A DNA stretch of 64,000 nt from Axinella damicornis (GCA_963931865.1 OZ007517.1:6027707-6091706), one strand, 5' to 3'; positions 11,181-23,043 are shown, counted from the stretch's first letter. The notes: a model not told the origin generated them from the letters alone. Numbers and translations are program-made.

Positions 11181-11296
11181 GTGTTACCCTGGAATATTGT
11201 CCATGTCTCCCACACAGTGATGTTGCCTAAGTAGTTATGCATTCTTGCCTGGTGGGTGGTCTCACACATTGGTGTTGAGCACAAATAGACACCAAT
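11181..11296 (-). CDS. Upstream exon of the WD40-like gene
   Basis: After the acceptor TTTGCAG a frame reads IGVYLCSTPMCETTHQARM...GNITVWE and continues to AACAC followed by GTACTT. The donor is weak but gives the phase needed by the next exon. Other frames contain stops. Exons further upstream were not found. Confidence 0.4.
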
Positions 11297-11781
11297 CTGC
11301 AAAACTACATACGCATAACCCCATGGGCCAAAGGCAAGGCTTTTGATGCTATAATCGTCATCATCCTCATCATTACTATAGGATTTAACCCATGTGTGTG
11401 TCTGTCTGTGAGTAACGGAAGTGGGATGCTTGAGGGGTGGACTAGACTATAGTGCGTACGACATTCATAGTCTCGTGGCCAGCCAAATACTTCCTTTGTA
11501 CTTACTTGAGTGTACTGCTCACTGTAGTTAAGGTTGCCTCAATAATTGTGAACGTAGTACAATGTTTTACAGAGATTTATAAGTAATTTACGGAAGTGTT
11601 GTCAGAGAGTTGCAGGACTGTTTGGCCTCAGCTGGAGGGATCCAGCGAGAGCTGCGGCTTCACTACTACGTAGTCAGGAACAGATGTGTGTTGGGTACTT
11701 GTACGTTAACAGTAGTAACTACCTGGCTCGTAGTTGCGAGATCTGGAGCAGGTTTCGCGCCTAGCTCTGCACGGGACCCAG

Positions 11782-11920
11782 GTATGGCGACCGAGCGACT
11801 GTTTCGTCGAAGGCGGAAAGGAAGAGTACCTTCAACTACGCTTCTGACTGTTACTGTGTGTGCTGCAGCGAGTGTACAAGGCAGTTACGCCTGGGGGAAA
11901 GTCGAATCGCCAACGTTAGG
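11782..11920 (+). CDS. Possible first exon with a signal-like segment
   Basis: ATG in the context AGGTATGGCG opens MATERLFRRRRKGR followed by a hydrophobic stretch (TTLLTVTVCAAASVQG) and ends at TTAG followed by GTAAGT. Basic then hydrophobic fits a signal peptide or anchor. No partner exon or family is recognised. GCCTGGGGGAA here is inverted near 12,020, so this could lie within a small repeat. Confidence 0.25.
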
Positions 11921-12604
11921 TAAGTTAAAGAGCCGTTTCTGATTAGCATACAAGAAATTTCTACCGCAAAAGCCTACGAAAGCGCTCTGTACCGCTCAAC
12001 AATCGCATTTCCATACTTCCCCCAGGCAGAAAAAGTGAGTATCCACTTAGCCCTTTCCATCCATACACTAAAAACTCACCTTCAAACCCAGCTAGTTTTC
12101 CGCCTTGACCGTTTTATTCTACATTTTCACTTTTTAATTGATTTTCGCGGTGACGTCACCATTGATGTTGCCATGACAACCCAAAACCACATTTCCAGGA
12201 TAGTGCTAGGACTGTACAATCTTCCTGCCAAGTTTCAGTTGGAGACATCTATTATTGTTGCCACAGCATCATGAAACACATACACTGTTCAGTCCTCCTT
12301 GGTTCCTATTCTGAGGCAGCCTTAACCACAGTGAGTGAGTGTGAGTAGCGGAATTGGGTGACTAGGAACGAGCATGACCTTCATGTATTGACAATGGTCC
12401 ATAGAGACACCCTCACTCAAACCATACATTTTCTACCACTAATTGCTGCACAACTCAGGGCTGTTTGTCTCAACCAAGAGATGGGCTTCCAGACTCGAAA
12501 GCCTCACAGTTGTTATAATCCCCCTACAAATATAATATCCCATTGTCAAACTGTTGCTAAGTTTACAAAGATTATAAAAAGCTCATACAGTAACTTGAGG
12601 GACT

Positions 12605-13050
12605 GCATATTTACCCCGTGCGCGCATGCGCGAAGCGGGGTTAAACAATCGAGTTTGTCTGTCAGTCAGTCAGTCGTCTGTCTGTCTGTCAGGCGGAAAA
12701 AATTGCACATAGATCCTCATAAACCATCGAAAGGGAGTCAAACAATAGCAAATAGCAAAAAACTGCTCTATGTGTTCCTGACTGAAGTCAAGGCGCTTCG
12801 TTTCGCTGTATTTCGGCTATTTCCTACTTTTCATAACTATTCATAACATTGGCTCCACCTCTTCGTGACTTCAGAGTCCCATCAAGAACAGGACATGCAG
12901 TGCATTTGGAAGCTTCATGCTTCGAGATGACCGCTAGGAAACAGTATTTTCTCACGATCTATGTACTTCACAGACGTCGTGACTACTGTTTAGGCTGTTT
13001 TTTCCAGCTATTTCCGTAACATTTGGCCCCACCTCTTCAGCTTCACAATA
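12605..13050. repeat. Hairpin plus GTCT-rich repeat block
   Basis: ACCCCGTGCGCGCATGCGCG...CGGGGT forms a hairpin (about 12,614-12,644). It is followed by (TCAG)n/(GTCT)n and then two related stretches ending in a TTGGCYCCACCTCTTC phrase near 12,850 and 13,022. It is probably a dispersed repeat, with no ORF conserved. Confidence 0.5.
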
Positions 13051-13440
13051 TGCACGTTGTTGTATATACGGTACGCGGTCACTCCCACACCTCAGATATG
13101 GCCATACACGAACACAGTATACGCGATAGCACCTGTTCGATGCGCATTGGCAGAGATGTCACATCGATTGTAGCTGCACTGTATCCTGTAGACGTTCTGC
13201 GCGGGCAATGTGTTTTATGAACACCTCTAGTTATTATAGTATACTGCCCTGGGAACATGTAGCACACCTGTGGAGTTTGCCGTCTTGTAGCATTAGGACC
13301 CACATCGACAGGACGTGTCTAGTACGTGTTTCAATGGTACTACCAAGCAATGCGTGTGCGCCCTGCCCTTAGGATATATACTATAGCATGGCAGTCGTTT
13401 GCCGTATGGCTGATACAGCCCCTCACCTTTTGGGCTGCAC

Positions 13441-13515
13441 CCCTCGGGTTCGGTACTGTACCACACTCCTCGGGTTCGGTACTGTACCACACTCCTCGGG
13501 TTCGGTATTGTATAA
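13441..13515. repeat. 27-bp tandem repeat, about 3 copies
   Basis: Copies of CCTCGGGTTCGGTACTGT with ACCACACT spacers. The ORFs across it are products of the repeat. Confidence 0.85.
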
Positions 13516-13815
13516 GCCATACAGCACTGGCTGCCATGCTATATCTACAACATGTATATAGCACACACAAATGCACTATTGAAGGCCATCAGTGGCTTAG
13601 TTTGACCAATTAGAGGTAGCCCGCCTCCCCTTCAGTTTTGATTGCATGCAGTAATGGTATCATGGAAGAGGATGACCGTTGAACTACATGTTCTCATTCA
13701 CAGGCTCACATACCTCCTCCAGACCTTGCAGGAGTGATCTGAGGCTAGGAGGTCCCCACTCCTGGTCCAGTGCCAGCTACAACCCCACTCTGAAAGGGAA
13801 TGAGGATTACATGAA

Positions 13816-14869
13816 TTACACTCCTGGTAGGGGAAAAATTGTGCCGCGTAAATAATTAAATAATAAATAACTCGTTCGCGAGATAGGAATGGCCTACAGA
13901 GAGCTCTGACTACACCGTCTTGATCGCTGCCATGCAGCAACCCAAACGCACAATTTTGGTGCTGAAACTCACCATGGTGGTAGAGATACAAGCGCTTTTG
14001 TCATGCCGTCGGCCGCCATTGCTCGATCGCTCTCTTCGAAATTCGTTGCCAGTACAGTCTTACGAAGACCCCACAAAGAATCTGACCATACAGCCGTGAT
14101 CACTGTCGCTTACATGCCAAAACTCACCGTGCTGGCTAAGTTGTGAGTGCTGTAATAATGTCTTGTCTTCCTTTTGGTCGCCATTGCTCGCGACGACTGA
14201 GCGTGGTTGCCACGTGGCATGTGCATTAATTAGAACGAATTGCAATACTTAGCTTGCGCTATGGCGAGTCACAACCGGGGTTGCAACGCGGCTATAAATG
14301 GTTTTATTCGGTACTTCAGAGCACTCTAAATAATTTCTGATCTTCCCTATTTATATATAGCTATCATGGTACTCACGTCATGTGTGATATAATAGACCTT
14401 ATTCCGCAAAAATGAAATTCCAGGTTTCCGTTGCTATGACAACAACAACCCCTTGTACCCATTGGTCACCATGCAGATAGGCTACATCCCAGATTTGAAG
14501 TAAATAGGATGTATAGTGTCCGAGTTACAGCCTCTCGAACTTCAGAATTTCCCCATTGAAGCCCATACAAATGGAAGAATTTTTCTACTGGAGGCGCCTC
14601 CAGTAGAAAAATTTCAGATTATGTATGGGCTTCAATGGGAAAATCTTGAATTTTGGGAGGCCATAACTTGGACACTATACATCCTATTAACTTCGAATCT
14701 GGGATGCAGCCTATCGGCATGGTGACCAATGGGTACAAGGGTTTTTTGTTGTCATAGCAACGGAAACCTGGAATTTCATTTTTGCGGAATAAGGTCTATT
14801 GGAACGAACTGTCACACTTAGCTTGTGCTACCGTTTAACCGCGGCTACCAGGAGTGCGGTTGCCCCTCG
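13816..14869. mobile_element. Third copy of the 1-804 repeat, flanked by 22-bp direct repeats
   Basis: Positions 13794-13815 and 14870-14891 are identical 22-bp direct repeats (AAGGGAATGAGGATT...). Between them lie sequences matching 1-804. CTCCTGGTAG near the left edge faces CTACCAGGAG near the right. A separate foldback (14391-14800) is nested inside. A related end also occurs near 21,540 (GGGGCAACCACACTCCTGG). Confidence 0.6.
14391..14800. mobile_element. 410-bp foldback MITE
   Basis: A nearly perfect palindrome. AATAGACCTTATTCCGC at the left is answered by GCGGAATAAGGTCTATT at the right, and inversion continues through GAAATTCCAGGTTTCCG to a short central CTGGAGGCGCCTCCAG. TA just inside each edge may represent a TA target site. 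It has no coding capacity and is nested in the element at 13816-14869. Confidence 0.85.
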
Positions 14870-15151
14870 AAGGGAATGAGGATTACATGAACAGCCTCAG
14901 TTTTAAACGATCTGTACCTTAGCTAGTCACTTCCCCCATTCTAATTTTAACCCAAGGGGAAGGTCATGTATGTGTACAAATGAACATGTATGTCATGTAC
15001 ATTGTATATATGTGTACATGTATTGATTGATCTCTCTAAGACTTCACATGCACTCAACCCAAAATCATTTCTGAGTATAATAACTATCTTGATGAATTTC
15101 CACATTCTAGCTCAGAGGAGGCTGGAAGCTGGTAACTAGTGGTACATGTAC

Positions 15152-15256
15152 TAGTCTCGTTCCCAGACCGTTTATCCAGCGCGTGTATCGCTTACAGTAT
15201 AACGCGATACTAAAAGCGATCCGAGCTGGGGTTGGTTGGGTCTGGGACCGAGACTA
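15152..15256. mobile_element. 105-bp TIR element with perfect 9-bp target duplication
   Basis: TAGTCTCGTTCCCAGACC and GGTCTGGGACCGAGACTA are inverted ends. TACATGTAC stands directly on both sides. A 9-bp duplication fits Mutator-like (MuDR) transposition; the superfamily assignment is inference because no transposase is present. Confidence 0.85.
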
Positions 15257-15546
15257 TACATGTACATGCAAGAGCGCACTTAGTGCTACATGAATGATGT
15301 AACCATAAGGCTGCTATAGCGGACCAAAGATAAAACCGATCTAGTGAATCAGCCTTCATTTGCCCGGAACGAAACTCGCCCACTATAGATACTGCCAGGT
15401 GAGTTCTACGTAGATGGACTGCTATAACATATTTCAAATGGGCAGACCTTCCACAGGAATTCCCAAGGATCCATTCAAATCATTGTGAATAAAGAAAACA
15501 TGTAGTTGTCCATCCAGAACAAACCTCAGTAACAGAAATTGAAAAA

Positions 15547-15723
15547 TGGCAGAAGGTACGAAAATCCGTGTCTGCATTGCTGATGGCTTGCACGCGGACC
15601 TAGCGAAGACTGAGGTCCCTCTGTCTATCTGTTTGCAGTTGCAACAGCAAGGGCTTTCAATGGACAGTGCTCAATGGTCAGCCAAGCACACAGCTACTGG
15701 GTTTTCCGTGTCCTCCTTTTGAT
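15547..15723 (+). pseudogene. Retroelement-like ORF remnant, 5' part
   Basis: A 58-codon frame begins MAEGTKIRVCIADGLHADL and ends KHTATGFSVSSF before a stop. A shifted frame then continues with a basic stretch (CNRRRKQKRRRVKF), followed by Ser/Pro-rich text to about 16,040 (SCTAIEYEKKDDVHGV). The basic, low-complexity layout resembles gag-like or ORF1-like proteins of retroelements, but I cannot name one. The frame changes suggest decay. Confidence 0.35.
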
Positions 15724-16053
15724 CCAGGCTTGGCGTGCAATCGTAGGAGGAAACAAAAGAGGAGACGAGTGAAGTTCATGTGCAAATGCCCTCTTTAGTG
15801 ACCCTGCTGCTGCCAGTCCTAGCAGTGGCTCTGCCGAGCAAGCTAACCGGGAGTCCGAAATTCTCCACCACCTGCTGACCACCTGCTGACCACGGTGATA
15901 GTAGCAACACCTCAAGAGGTTCTCCACCGCCTGGTGACCACAGTGACTGTGATGGCCACTCACAAGAGTCAGCAGAGCAAGCTGTTGATCTCAAGTCATG
16001 CACTGCTATTGAGTATGAAAAGAAGGACGATGTTCATGGTGTGAGACTATATA

Positions 16054-16198
16054 AGTATCACCATAGTACCAAGCTTTACCGGAAAATATCACGAGTTTGT
16101 TGCCGTAGTATTGTTACGAGTGCGAAGCACGAGTAACAATGCCGAAGGCAACAAACGAGTGATATGTTTGCGGTATAGCTTGGTACTATGGTGATACT
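16054..16198. mobile_element. 145-bp palindromic element
   Basis: AGTATCACCATAGTACCAAG at the left faces CTTGGTACTATGGTGATACT at the right, with inverted TTGTTGCC and GGCAACAA inside. It and the following DNA to about 16,755 appear to separate the two halves of the retroelement-like ORF. Confidence 0.8.
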
Positions 16199-16755
16199 GA
16201 TTTATCATACAAACCTGGAATTTCATTGCACCTTCCTCTACCAATGAACGTAGCGAATGCGCGTTACCATAGCTTGCTTGGCGACAATATTTTTCAGTTC
16301 TGGTTCACCCTTCGCGTTAGTACTACGACAAGCTTCAAACGCTAGGGCGAGAAGGCCTGCGTACCAAGCCCAAGGCGGAGCCACGCCAATAACTGACAGC
16401 TATACGGTCGGTCCACGCTGATGACTGGCATTGTACGGTCAATTTCAAACGGGATGCCCGAGTATACGAACGAGTTCAACCTCGACTTCCGGAAGTATCG
16501 AGATGTAAGGCAGCCTTCTTCAGGAGCCCAAAAGGTAGTCAGTACTAGCTAGTCCAGGTAGTCTCGGACACGAAACTATCACAGATTTGCTGTAGCGCAC
16601 GTGACTTACAGTACATAATACAGATCTCTCGCACAACCTACAGTACTAAAACGGATTTTTCGCGTGACCTACTGTACCTAATACGGGTTTGTATCAACTG
16701 TGGTTGCGTACCAGGCTTTCCCATTGACTGCTGTACATTATTCAAACGTAGGTGT

Positions 16756-17021
16756 ATGATAAATATCAGTAATGATGGGGAAGGTTGGACTCCTGTAATA
16801 GGAAAAAGAAGGTATAGAGTACCAACACGCCTGCTCCGACTGAGAGCTCCACCACATGTTCGGGCAAGATTACCATCTACTGATTCCAGCGACTCTGATA
16901 TTTCTGGCTCTGATTGCTCTCTTCATATTCCTGCTGGTGCCAATGTCCACTACTCACCTCATGGTGGTAAACCAGGCCTTCAAGTGACAACCAACTGCGC
17001 TTCTAACTCACAGGTCTGTTA
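16756..17021 (+). pseudogene. Retroelement-like ORF remnant, 3' part
   Basis: The frame beginning MINISNDGEGWTPVIGKRR is basic, then Ser/Asp-rich (STDSSDSDISGSDCSL), and ends soon after a CTCACAG sequence. Style and position suggest that it continues the remnant at 15547-16040. It is not recognised as a host gene. From 17,022 to 18,279 there is only an unassigned repeat-like stretch with an AATAAA near 17,924. Confidence 0.3.
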
Positions 17022-18279
17022 AGGTCAGGGGCCAGTGATAAATTCAGTGGACTTTTCCAAGAATTCTGCAGCAGATGTAGCAAATTCTATTGATGTAGGA
17101 TGGATCATTGAAAGATAATGTTGTTATGTAAGGTTAGACGGTTGACCTTAACTAGACCACGCCCACTAACAACTGTTAATTAGGAAGCCACACCCCTTGA
17201 TAATAAGGCAGTGAAGGACACTATTGAGCAAAACCCAGAATTGTTGCGCTAGTACCTGGAGCTTCATAGCTTGCATGCAGACTCCTACGAACGTGGGCTA
17301 CCACATGAAGTCTGGGGAAACTGAAGCTAGCTACGGCTAGGCTACACGAGCAATTTCAGGTAATTCGCGTACCTTATCCACGGTCTGTATCAAGCTTTTC
17401 TCGAACGTGCAAGGAGGCCTCCGTTTCCCCAGAAGATTATGAGTAGTACACATCCAACACTCCACAAAAAATCACAAACCGTCCTTGTCCAGAGGCGGCA
17501 ACAATTCCGGAATCGAAGCCAAAGTCGGCTGGTAGCCTCAATTGTACACAACAACTCAACCTGCTTGCTTCAGAGATTCGCCCCATTGGCTAAACCACTC
17601 GTGAACGAAACTCACGACCCTGTACTCTTCGGCCACCACAACTTCTGCTCGGAGTGCGAACGCAGAGAGCGACTACAATGACAAAGTCAAACCAGTAAAC
17701 AAAGTCGGCCATTTTAATTTTTCCGTATATTACCGCGTTCTCTTCGTACACGCGTAACAGGAGGAAGCGTGCCTTAATTGACCCGTGCTGGACTCCTGTT
17801 TCATCAAGAACTTGATCTAAATTTAAGTGATAGTTAGGGTACAGGCGTTGCATTAGCCAGTGGCTATATCCTTGTATCCTTTGTGTAAACCCCAAAAATT
17901 ATCTACTGAACGAGGGCTGTTTCAATAAATCAATTTCACCTTTTACTATGGACCTCCGCTTCAAACTTAGAGGCTTTACTAACTACCCTAAGTGCACACA
18001 TTTTCAGCTAGCGCTGGTGAACATTGTGGGTGTGGGTAGAGCCTGATCGAGTGCGTGTGACATAATTATATGCTGTCGGTGCAAGCACATGACACTATGC
18101 ACACATTGAGCAATGCATGGATCTCAGACAGAGGATCTGGGTTGACAGGCTGAATGGTGTCATGTACACACAATGCCAGCACACTGTTACAATTGAGATG
18201 GCTACATACATGGATATATGGACAGAAACATTTTTTTAACACTAGGTAGGTAAATGTATGTTCAGATGCATTTGACTAC

Positions 18280-18649
18280 TAGCCTCATTCCCAGGCCCCG
18301 CCCAGCTTTTCGTCACTTGCAGTACGGAAAAGCGGGGAGAGCCTGGATGTTTCCTCACGTGAGCATTATGTAATCGACAAATGGCCAAAATTTTCAGAAC
18401 GAAAAAGCAAAGTCTTGCATATTATTCAACCAACTACACGTTCAACGCTTGGTGTGTATGACAGTCACCCCCCGCTAGCTAGATACATGTGGTAAGTTAC
18501 CTCATACCTTCGCTCTTCTTGCTGTTCTGAGCCCCAGTTCGCCCATGTTCAATTACATCCTTTCTACCACCTTTCTACCCTCAACGTCACGTACGTGAGG
18601 AAACATTTCATGCAACCAAAAGCGGCACGCGGGCCAGGGAACGAGGCTA
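18280..18649. mobile_element. 370-bp TIR element, 9-bp target duplication
   Basis: TAGCCTCATTCCCAGGCCCC faces GGGCCAGGGAACGAGGCTA. The flanks TTTGACTAC and TTTGACTAT match at 8 of 9 positions. The inside is non-coding. Confidence 0.8.
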
Positions 18650-18767
18650 TTTGACTATATGTATATTCCTACTTCTCACCTCAGACATGGCCCCGTCCCT
18701 ATTCATGCAGGCAGGTCAGCATTTTTCCCTTTCTTTGAGAAAGAGGGAAACAGAGAGAGAGTGGTAG

Positions 18768-18960
18768 GGTGATGAACGGGGGAGGGGGGAGGAAGTGAGG
18801 GAGGGGGAGGGGAGTGAGGAAGGGGAGAGGGAGTGAAGAGGGGGAGGGAATGAAGAGGGGGAGGGAGTGAAGAGGGGGAGGGAGAGAAAGGGGTGGAAGT
18901 GAGAGGGTAAGGATGGGGGAGGGAGGGGAGAGGATAGGCGGGAGGGAAGGAGGGAAGAGA
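18768..18960. repeat. Purine-rich GGGAGGGGGA tract
   Basis: About 190 bases of almost pure G/A on the + strand. The proline/serine ORFs on the other strand are low-complexity artefacts. Confidence 0.9.
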
Positions 18961-19028
18961 GTATGTAGTGTGTATGCATGAAGTAAGACAAGATGTCAAG
19001 TACGTATACATCACAGCACCCTACCATG

Positions 19029-19126
19029 TAGTCTCAGCCCCAGGCCCAAACCAACCCCAGCGGGGATCTTGTCCAATACTGGAAGCCATCCGCGCTGGAG
19101 TTGGTTTGGGTCTGTGGCCGAGACTA
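19029..19126. mobile_element. 98-bp TIR element, TAGTCTC type
   Basis: TAGTCTCAGCCCCAGGCCCA faces GGGTCTGTGGCCGAGACTA. The flanks CCCTACCATG and CTTTACCATG match at 8 of 10. It is close in sequence to the element at 49310-49412, sharing AAACCAACCCCAGCG. Confidence 0.75.
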
Positions 19127-19549
19127 CTTTACCATGATGATATTATGCCAGTGTTAATTCTTGACATCTTTCAAGTCTGAAACATATGACATAGGCAGTG
19201 CATCCATAAACTATCGTTTATGAATGGTAGTACCTCACCACCCACTACCCCCAGCCTTCAGACCGGCACTGCCCATGCAAGTTCCCGGGTCACACATATG
19301 ATTGCTTCCCACACCCATGCCCTGCCCATGGAGGCAGCAAAAGAGTGACAGTGAGACCGGCAAGAAAAGACTGCCTGTGTCTTGTGCCTAGCCTCACCCC
19401 CAGCTTTTCAATATTGTATACTACTGCATGTACTGGAAATCCCGTGACCACAGAACACCCACATTTTTGATAGTTGCCGTCCGCATAGTCCTTCAGCAAT
19501 ATAATACCGTCGACGCGACACGTGCTAATCAGCTGATACATTCGTATTC

Positions 19550-20719
19550 TGGGCATCGGCGGACGTTTCCCAATGACTCCAGTCCGGTTCACAATCTGGA
19601 AACGGTTCTGGGAATGAATTTGAGTGACGCGATATAATTGCAGGAACACACTCCCTTTAGCTTTGTGTGCATGCGCATATATATGCAGAACAATAGTCTC
19701 GTGCCCAGACCACACCCCCCCCCGGCCCCCCGAGGGGAGAGACATGACGACAGTCTGGTGAACGAAGTCGAATTTCTTGGGCTTATTACCGGAATGTGGT
19801 AAGGACCAATGAGATCGCGAGATTGTTCATAATTACGTAGTAATCGCTTTGAATACTCACAAGTGACAAGCTGGAGAAGACAACAGCCAAGAGCCTTTCC
19901 CATGCCAGTTTGCCCTTAGCGCTGACAGTGTAACGCAACGCTACGTCGTGGCGACAACTTCTGAAGACCTTTGCGCTCGATTGTGCTAGTTGTGAGCCCT
20001 GTGACATCGCTTATGGGATCAAGTTGAGACTGAGCTTTGGAAGCGAGGTCAGCAAAGGGATCAAGTACAACGAAGGGCCCTCTAGGTACAAGCTAATGCT
20101 AGCCCTAGCCCCCTAAGGGGCCGTTCTTCGCATTTGACCCCAGTAAAGTGCCTGAAAGGACATGCCAAACGAACCGGAAGCAGATTCCATGACGGCGAAG
20201 GATGCTTCAAAGATCTTCTATGGGCCATGGGTGAGCGGCAAAAGGTTAGTACATCTTCTCTCCAGATATGAGTAGGCCTAGCCATGATCGCGCTTGGTTG
20301 ACACGGGAGCCTTCAGCAGACGCTTTCACTAATAACACCACGGGATTATACAATGATTACACATTCCGTAGTATGCTTCAAGCCCAAGAAATTCGACTTC
20401 GTTCACCAGACCGTCTCTCCCCTCGGGGTGTGGTCTGGGCACGAGACTAGCAGAACAATCCAGATGCAGAGTGTTCATCTGAAGATGTGGTCGTTCCTAC
20501 TGGCTGCAGTACTGTTGTGAGATGCAGCAATGTTGGGTGGGTTGCTTACTGCAAAGGCCTACGAACATTCTGCAGACTATGATTATAATCATCATGATCG
20601 CTTTTGATTGCATGGCCAACCTGAAGCACAGGAAGCCGCAAGGAACAGAGCTACGTATCAACACTTGGTTGATACAAAAACTGGTGAAACTTCGCGTTTT
20701 TGGGGCATTGATATCTTGA
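19550..20719 (+). repeat. Duplicated segment, copy interrupted by a TIR element
   Basis: Positions 19,556-19,693 and 20,450-20,690 match 61,575-62,085 almost collinearly (GACTCCAGTCCG, CAGGAACACACTCCC, TTCTGCAGACTATGATTAT, GGAAGCCGCAAGGAACAGAG). Shared reading frames include a hydrophobic SFLLAAVLL stretch and MANLKHRKPQGTELRINTW, but no known gene is recognised. The element at 19694-20449 splits this copy. Confidence 0.75.
19694..20449. mobile_element. 756-bp element with about 70-bp TIRs and perfect 9-bp target duplication
   Basis: TAGTCTCGTGCCCAGACCAC at the left and GTGGTCTGGGCACGAGACTA at the right begin inverted repeats that continue through AGACGGTCTGGTGAACGAAG-like sequence to AATTTCTTGGGCTT and AAGCCCAAGAAATT. 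GCAGAACAA stands on both sides (19685-19693 and 20450-20458). Long TIRs plus 9-bp duplications are typical of Mutator-like elements. No transposase is seen. Confidence 0.88.
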
Positions 20720-21837
20720 CTTATGTACCCCCTACACACCTGAAATTTTTACACGGTGTCTAAAATCATGAGTGCTATGCAATGACATTGAGTAATTCCT
20801 GAAAGGGGTTAAGGAAAAAAAAATTGGAAATGCAAATTCACCCTGTATGTTTCAAAAAGGTGTTCATTGAAGATATCTCATTGAAAAGATCACTGGGTTG
20901 CATTTTCAGTTGCATACCCCCTACGGTTTTCCAGAAATAAACGTCAAATATTTTTGGGGGTATACGACCACCTTAAGACAACAGATACCTACGCTTCCTG
21001 TGAGTCGGTATTCCAGGTGGTTGCGTTGGGGCTCGATGGTGGAAACTGTCGAAATATTATCTATGGAAGTACTGTACTTAAGTTACGTAATCCACATAAT
21101 TTATCGGATTGCACATGACTTTAATTAATGAGCAATGGTCAAACTTGGCCATCCTCCTCTGATAGTAGTCATCCTGTGTGTGTGTTTGTAGTCTGTTACC
21201 ACTATATTATGGTTGCAACTATTATACCAATACAAGTGAGTTACCCCTCTGAACACGGTGACTGAGTCAGTAATTCTACATGTAGGTACACGCAATAATA
21301 ACCCCCAAAAATCTTTAATCGCTAACATAATAGCAGCGTACTATTCATCTTCAAGTATTTCCTTGACCAACAAGACTCCCAGGGTTATATTATGCTGCTC
21401 CAATGCTCTAAACTGCTTTAATTATGCTTCCAAGAGATGCTCACATTCTTGGCTTTGATTGCCATGATATATAGAACAGCTACAACTAGGCTGACAGGTT
21501 GAAGGCTAATTTCATGACTCTGCCAAGTTTACTTCAAGGGGCAACCACACTCCTGGTAGGTAGCCGTTGCAACCAGTGCATGGTCCCCCATAAGTGGTAG
21601 CATGCATGTATGGCCATGCTCAGTCGATCATTCAATCAAGCAACATCAGCAAATGCGCTATTATGCTCTGCTCTTCATTTTGCCAGCATAATTATGCTCC
21701 GCCCTATTATTATGCTGGAGCATAATTTGATTAAGGCCTAGCAACACACAATGCACACATACACTGTCTCAACAAGAGATAAGCTTCAGGACTCACAACA
21801 TGCACACCTTCATAGCTGTTTGGTGCTATGATGTCTT

Positions 21838-21893
21838 TTCTCCTTCCCTCCCTCCTTTCCTCCCTCCCTCCCTCCCTCTTTCCTCCCTCCTTC
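21838..21893. repeat. (TCCC)n-like low-complexity tract
   Basis: Repeated CTCCCTCC units. The flanking 20,720-21,837 stretch holds no feature I can support, except a short piece near 21,335-21,375 resembling the internal part of the Helitron-like elements. Confidence 0.8.
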
Positions 21894-22454
21894 CACAGTG
21901 GACATTTTGTGTTATGTGAACGAGTACTTCTACTACTGCCACGGCAGGAATGGCTGTCTAGCAACCCACAAAGTCTTTGTAGTGGAATTGAAGTATGGGG
22001 TTTAGCGACAGTTACTAATATAAAATCGTTTGATCCCATGTTGCAAATGCAGCCAAGCAAACCATTATTCTGGTCTGGATTTGTTTTCACCTTGTGTGTT
22101 TGTTGACAAAATTTAATGTTGTGCCCACTAACTCATTATACCTACTACTGCAAGCAGCTTAAAGAAGCAGAATAACATGACATTGTACAAAGTATTAACA
22201 CCTAATATTAAACCCCCTATATAAATTCTTATGGCCTTATGGGTATCCTCCGGGCTCATTTGGCTGCTACGGGGTGCAATGGGCTAAGGTACCTGTTTAC
22301 CAAATGAGATGTGCCAGCTTGGTACAGGCATACACAATCAACAGCCAGTGCATTGACTTCTGCAATACCTTCTGATAAGGTTGAGCTTGAATACAGATTT
22401 CCCGTGCAAGCCCGCGGATTGATGTCCTGTTTATATGGTCACTATACTGCTAGA

Positions 22455-22566
22455 TCCCGTCTCACTAACCTTCCCAGGCCCCTCCCCCCACGTCACATAC
22501 TGCACAGTACTTTGTACAGTATGCAACAAAAGCTGGGGACCTAGGCCCGGGCCGGGGAACAAGGTT
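22455..22566. mobile_element. Decayed TIR element, TTCCCAGGCCC type
   Basis: AACCTTCCCAGGCCC near the left and GGGCCGGGGAACAAGGTT near the right are imperfect inverted ends. No clean target duplication is visible. Confidence 0.5.
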
Positions 22567-22952
22567 GCTAATACTGTACAAAGTGATGTAGTGGTCAAAA
22601 AGTGTTGTTCCCATGGCAGCCATTATAGACCAGTCTCATATTGTATGCAAGCATGCAAGTATTAGCTACCAAAATATTAATACTAGCACAAACTGCTACA
22701 AAACAGTGAAAATACAAAATGTAGAACTATTAGCACACTAGTCTGTACAACCTACAACATACTGGAGCAAACACCAAGTGTCAGTGCTACATGTACAACC
22801 AGGATCGAGTGAAGAAACCTTAACATGTGCACAACTATTAAGTCTTACTAACACACATTAAATTAATCATTATTATAGGCATCTTGTACAGCACATGGTA
22901 TAAGTATATACTAGCCGTATACTGTAGTATTCATATGCGTAGGTATCGACTT

Positions 22953-23043
22953 TCACTGTTCTTTAGGTTTAAACAACTTTAAAAACCGTGACAAAGTATT
23001 TGTTGCTGGTGTCTGAGTTATAGTTGCTGTAGATGATGCAGTC
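22953..23043 (-). CDS. Exon 16: C-terminal tail
   Basis: The acceptor CTCAG is followed by the frame TASSTATITQTPATNTLSRF, ending LKLFKPKEQ and TGA. It takes the phase-2 junction from exon 15. There is no domain; a short basic, amphipathic end could be a membrane or partner contact (inference). No AATAAA was found within the next 300 bases on this strand. Confidence 0.75.

Noticed and set aside
18703..19027. Pro/Ser-rich ORFs on the minus strand
   Set aside because: They are translations of the purine-rich tract; no start context or splice sites support them.
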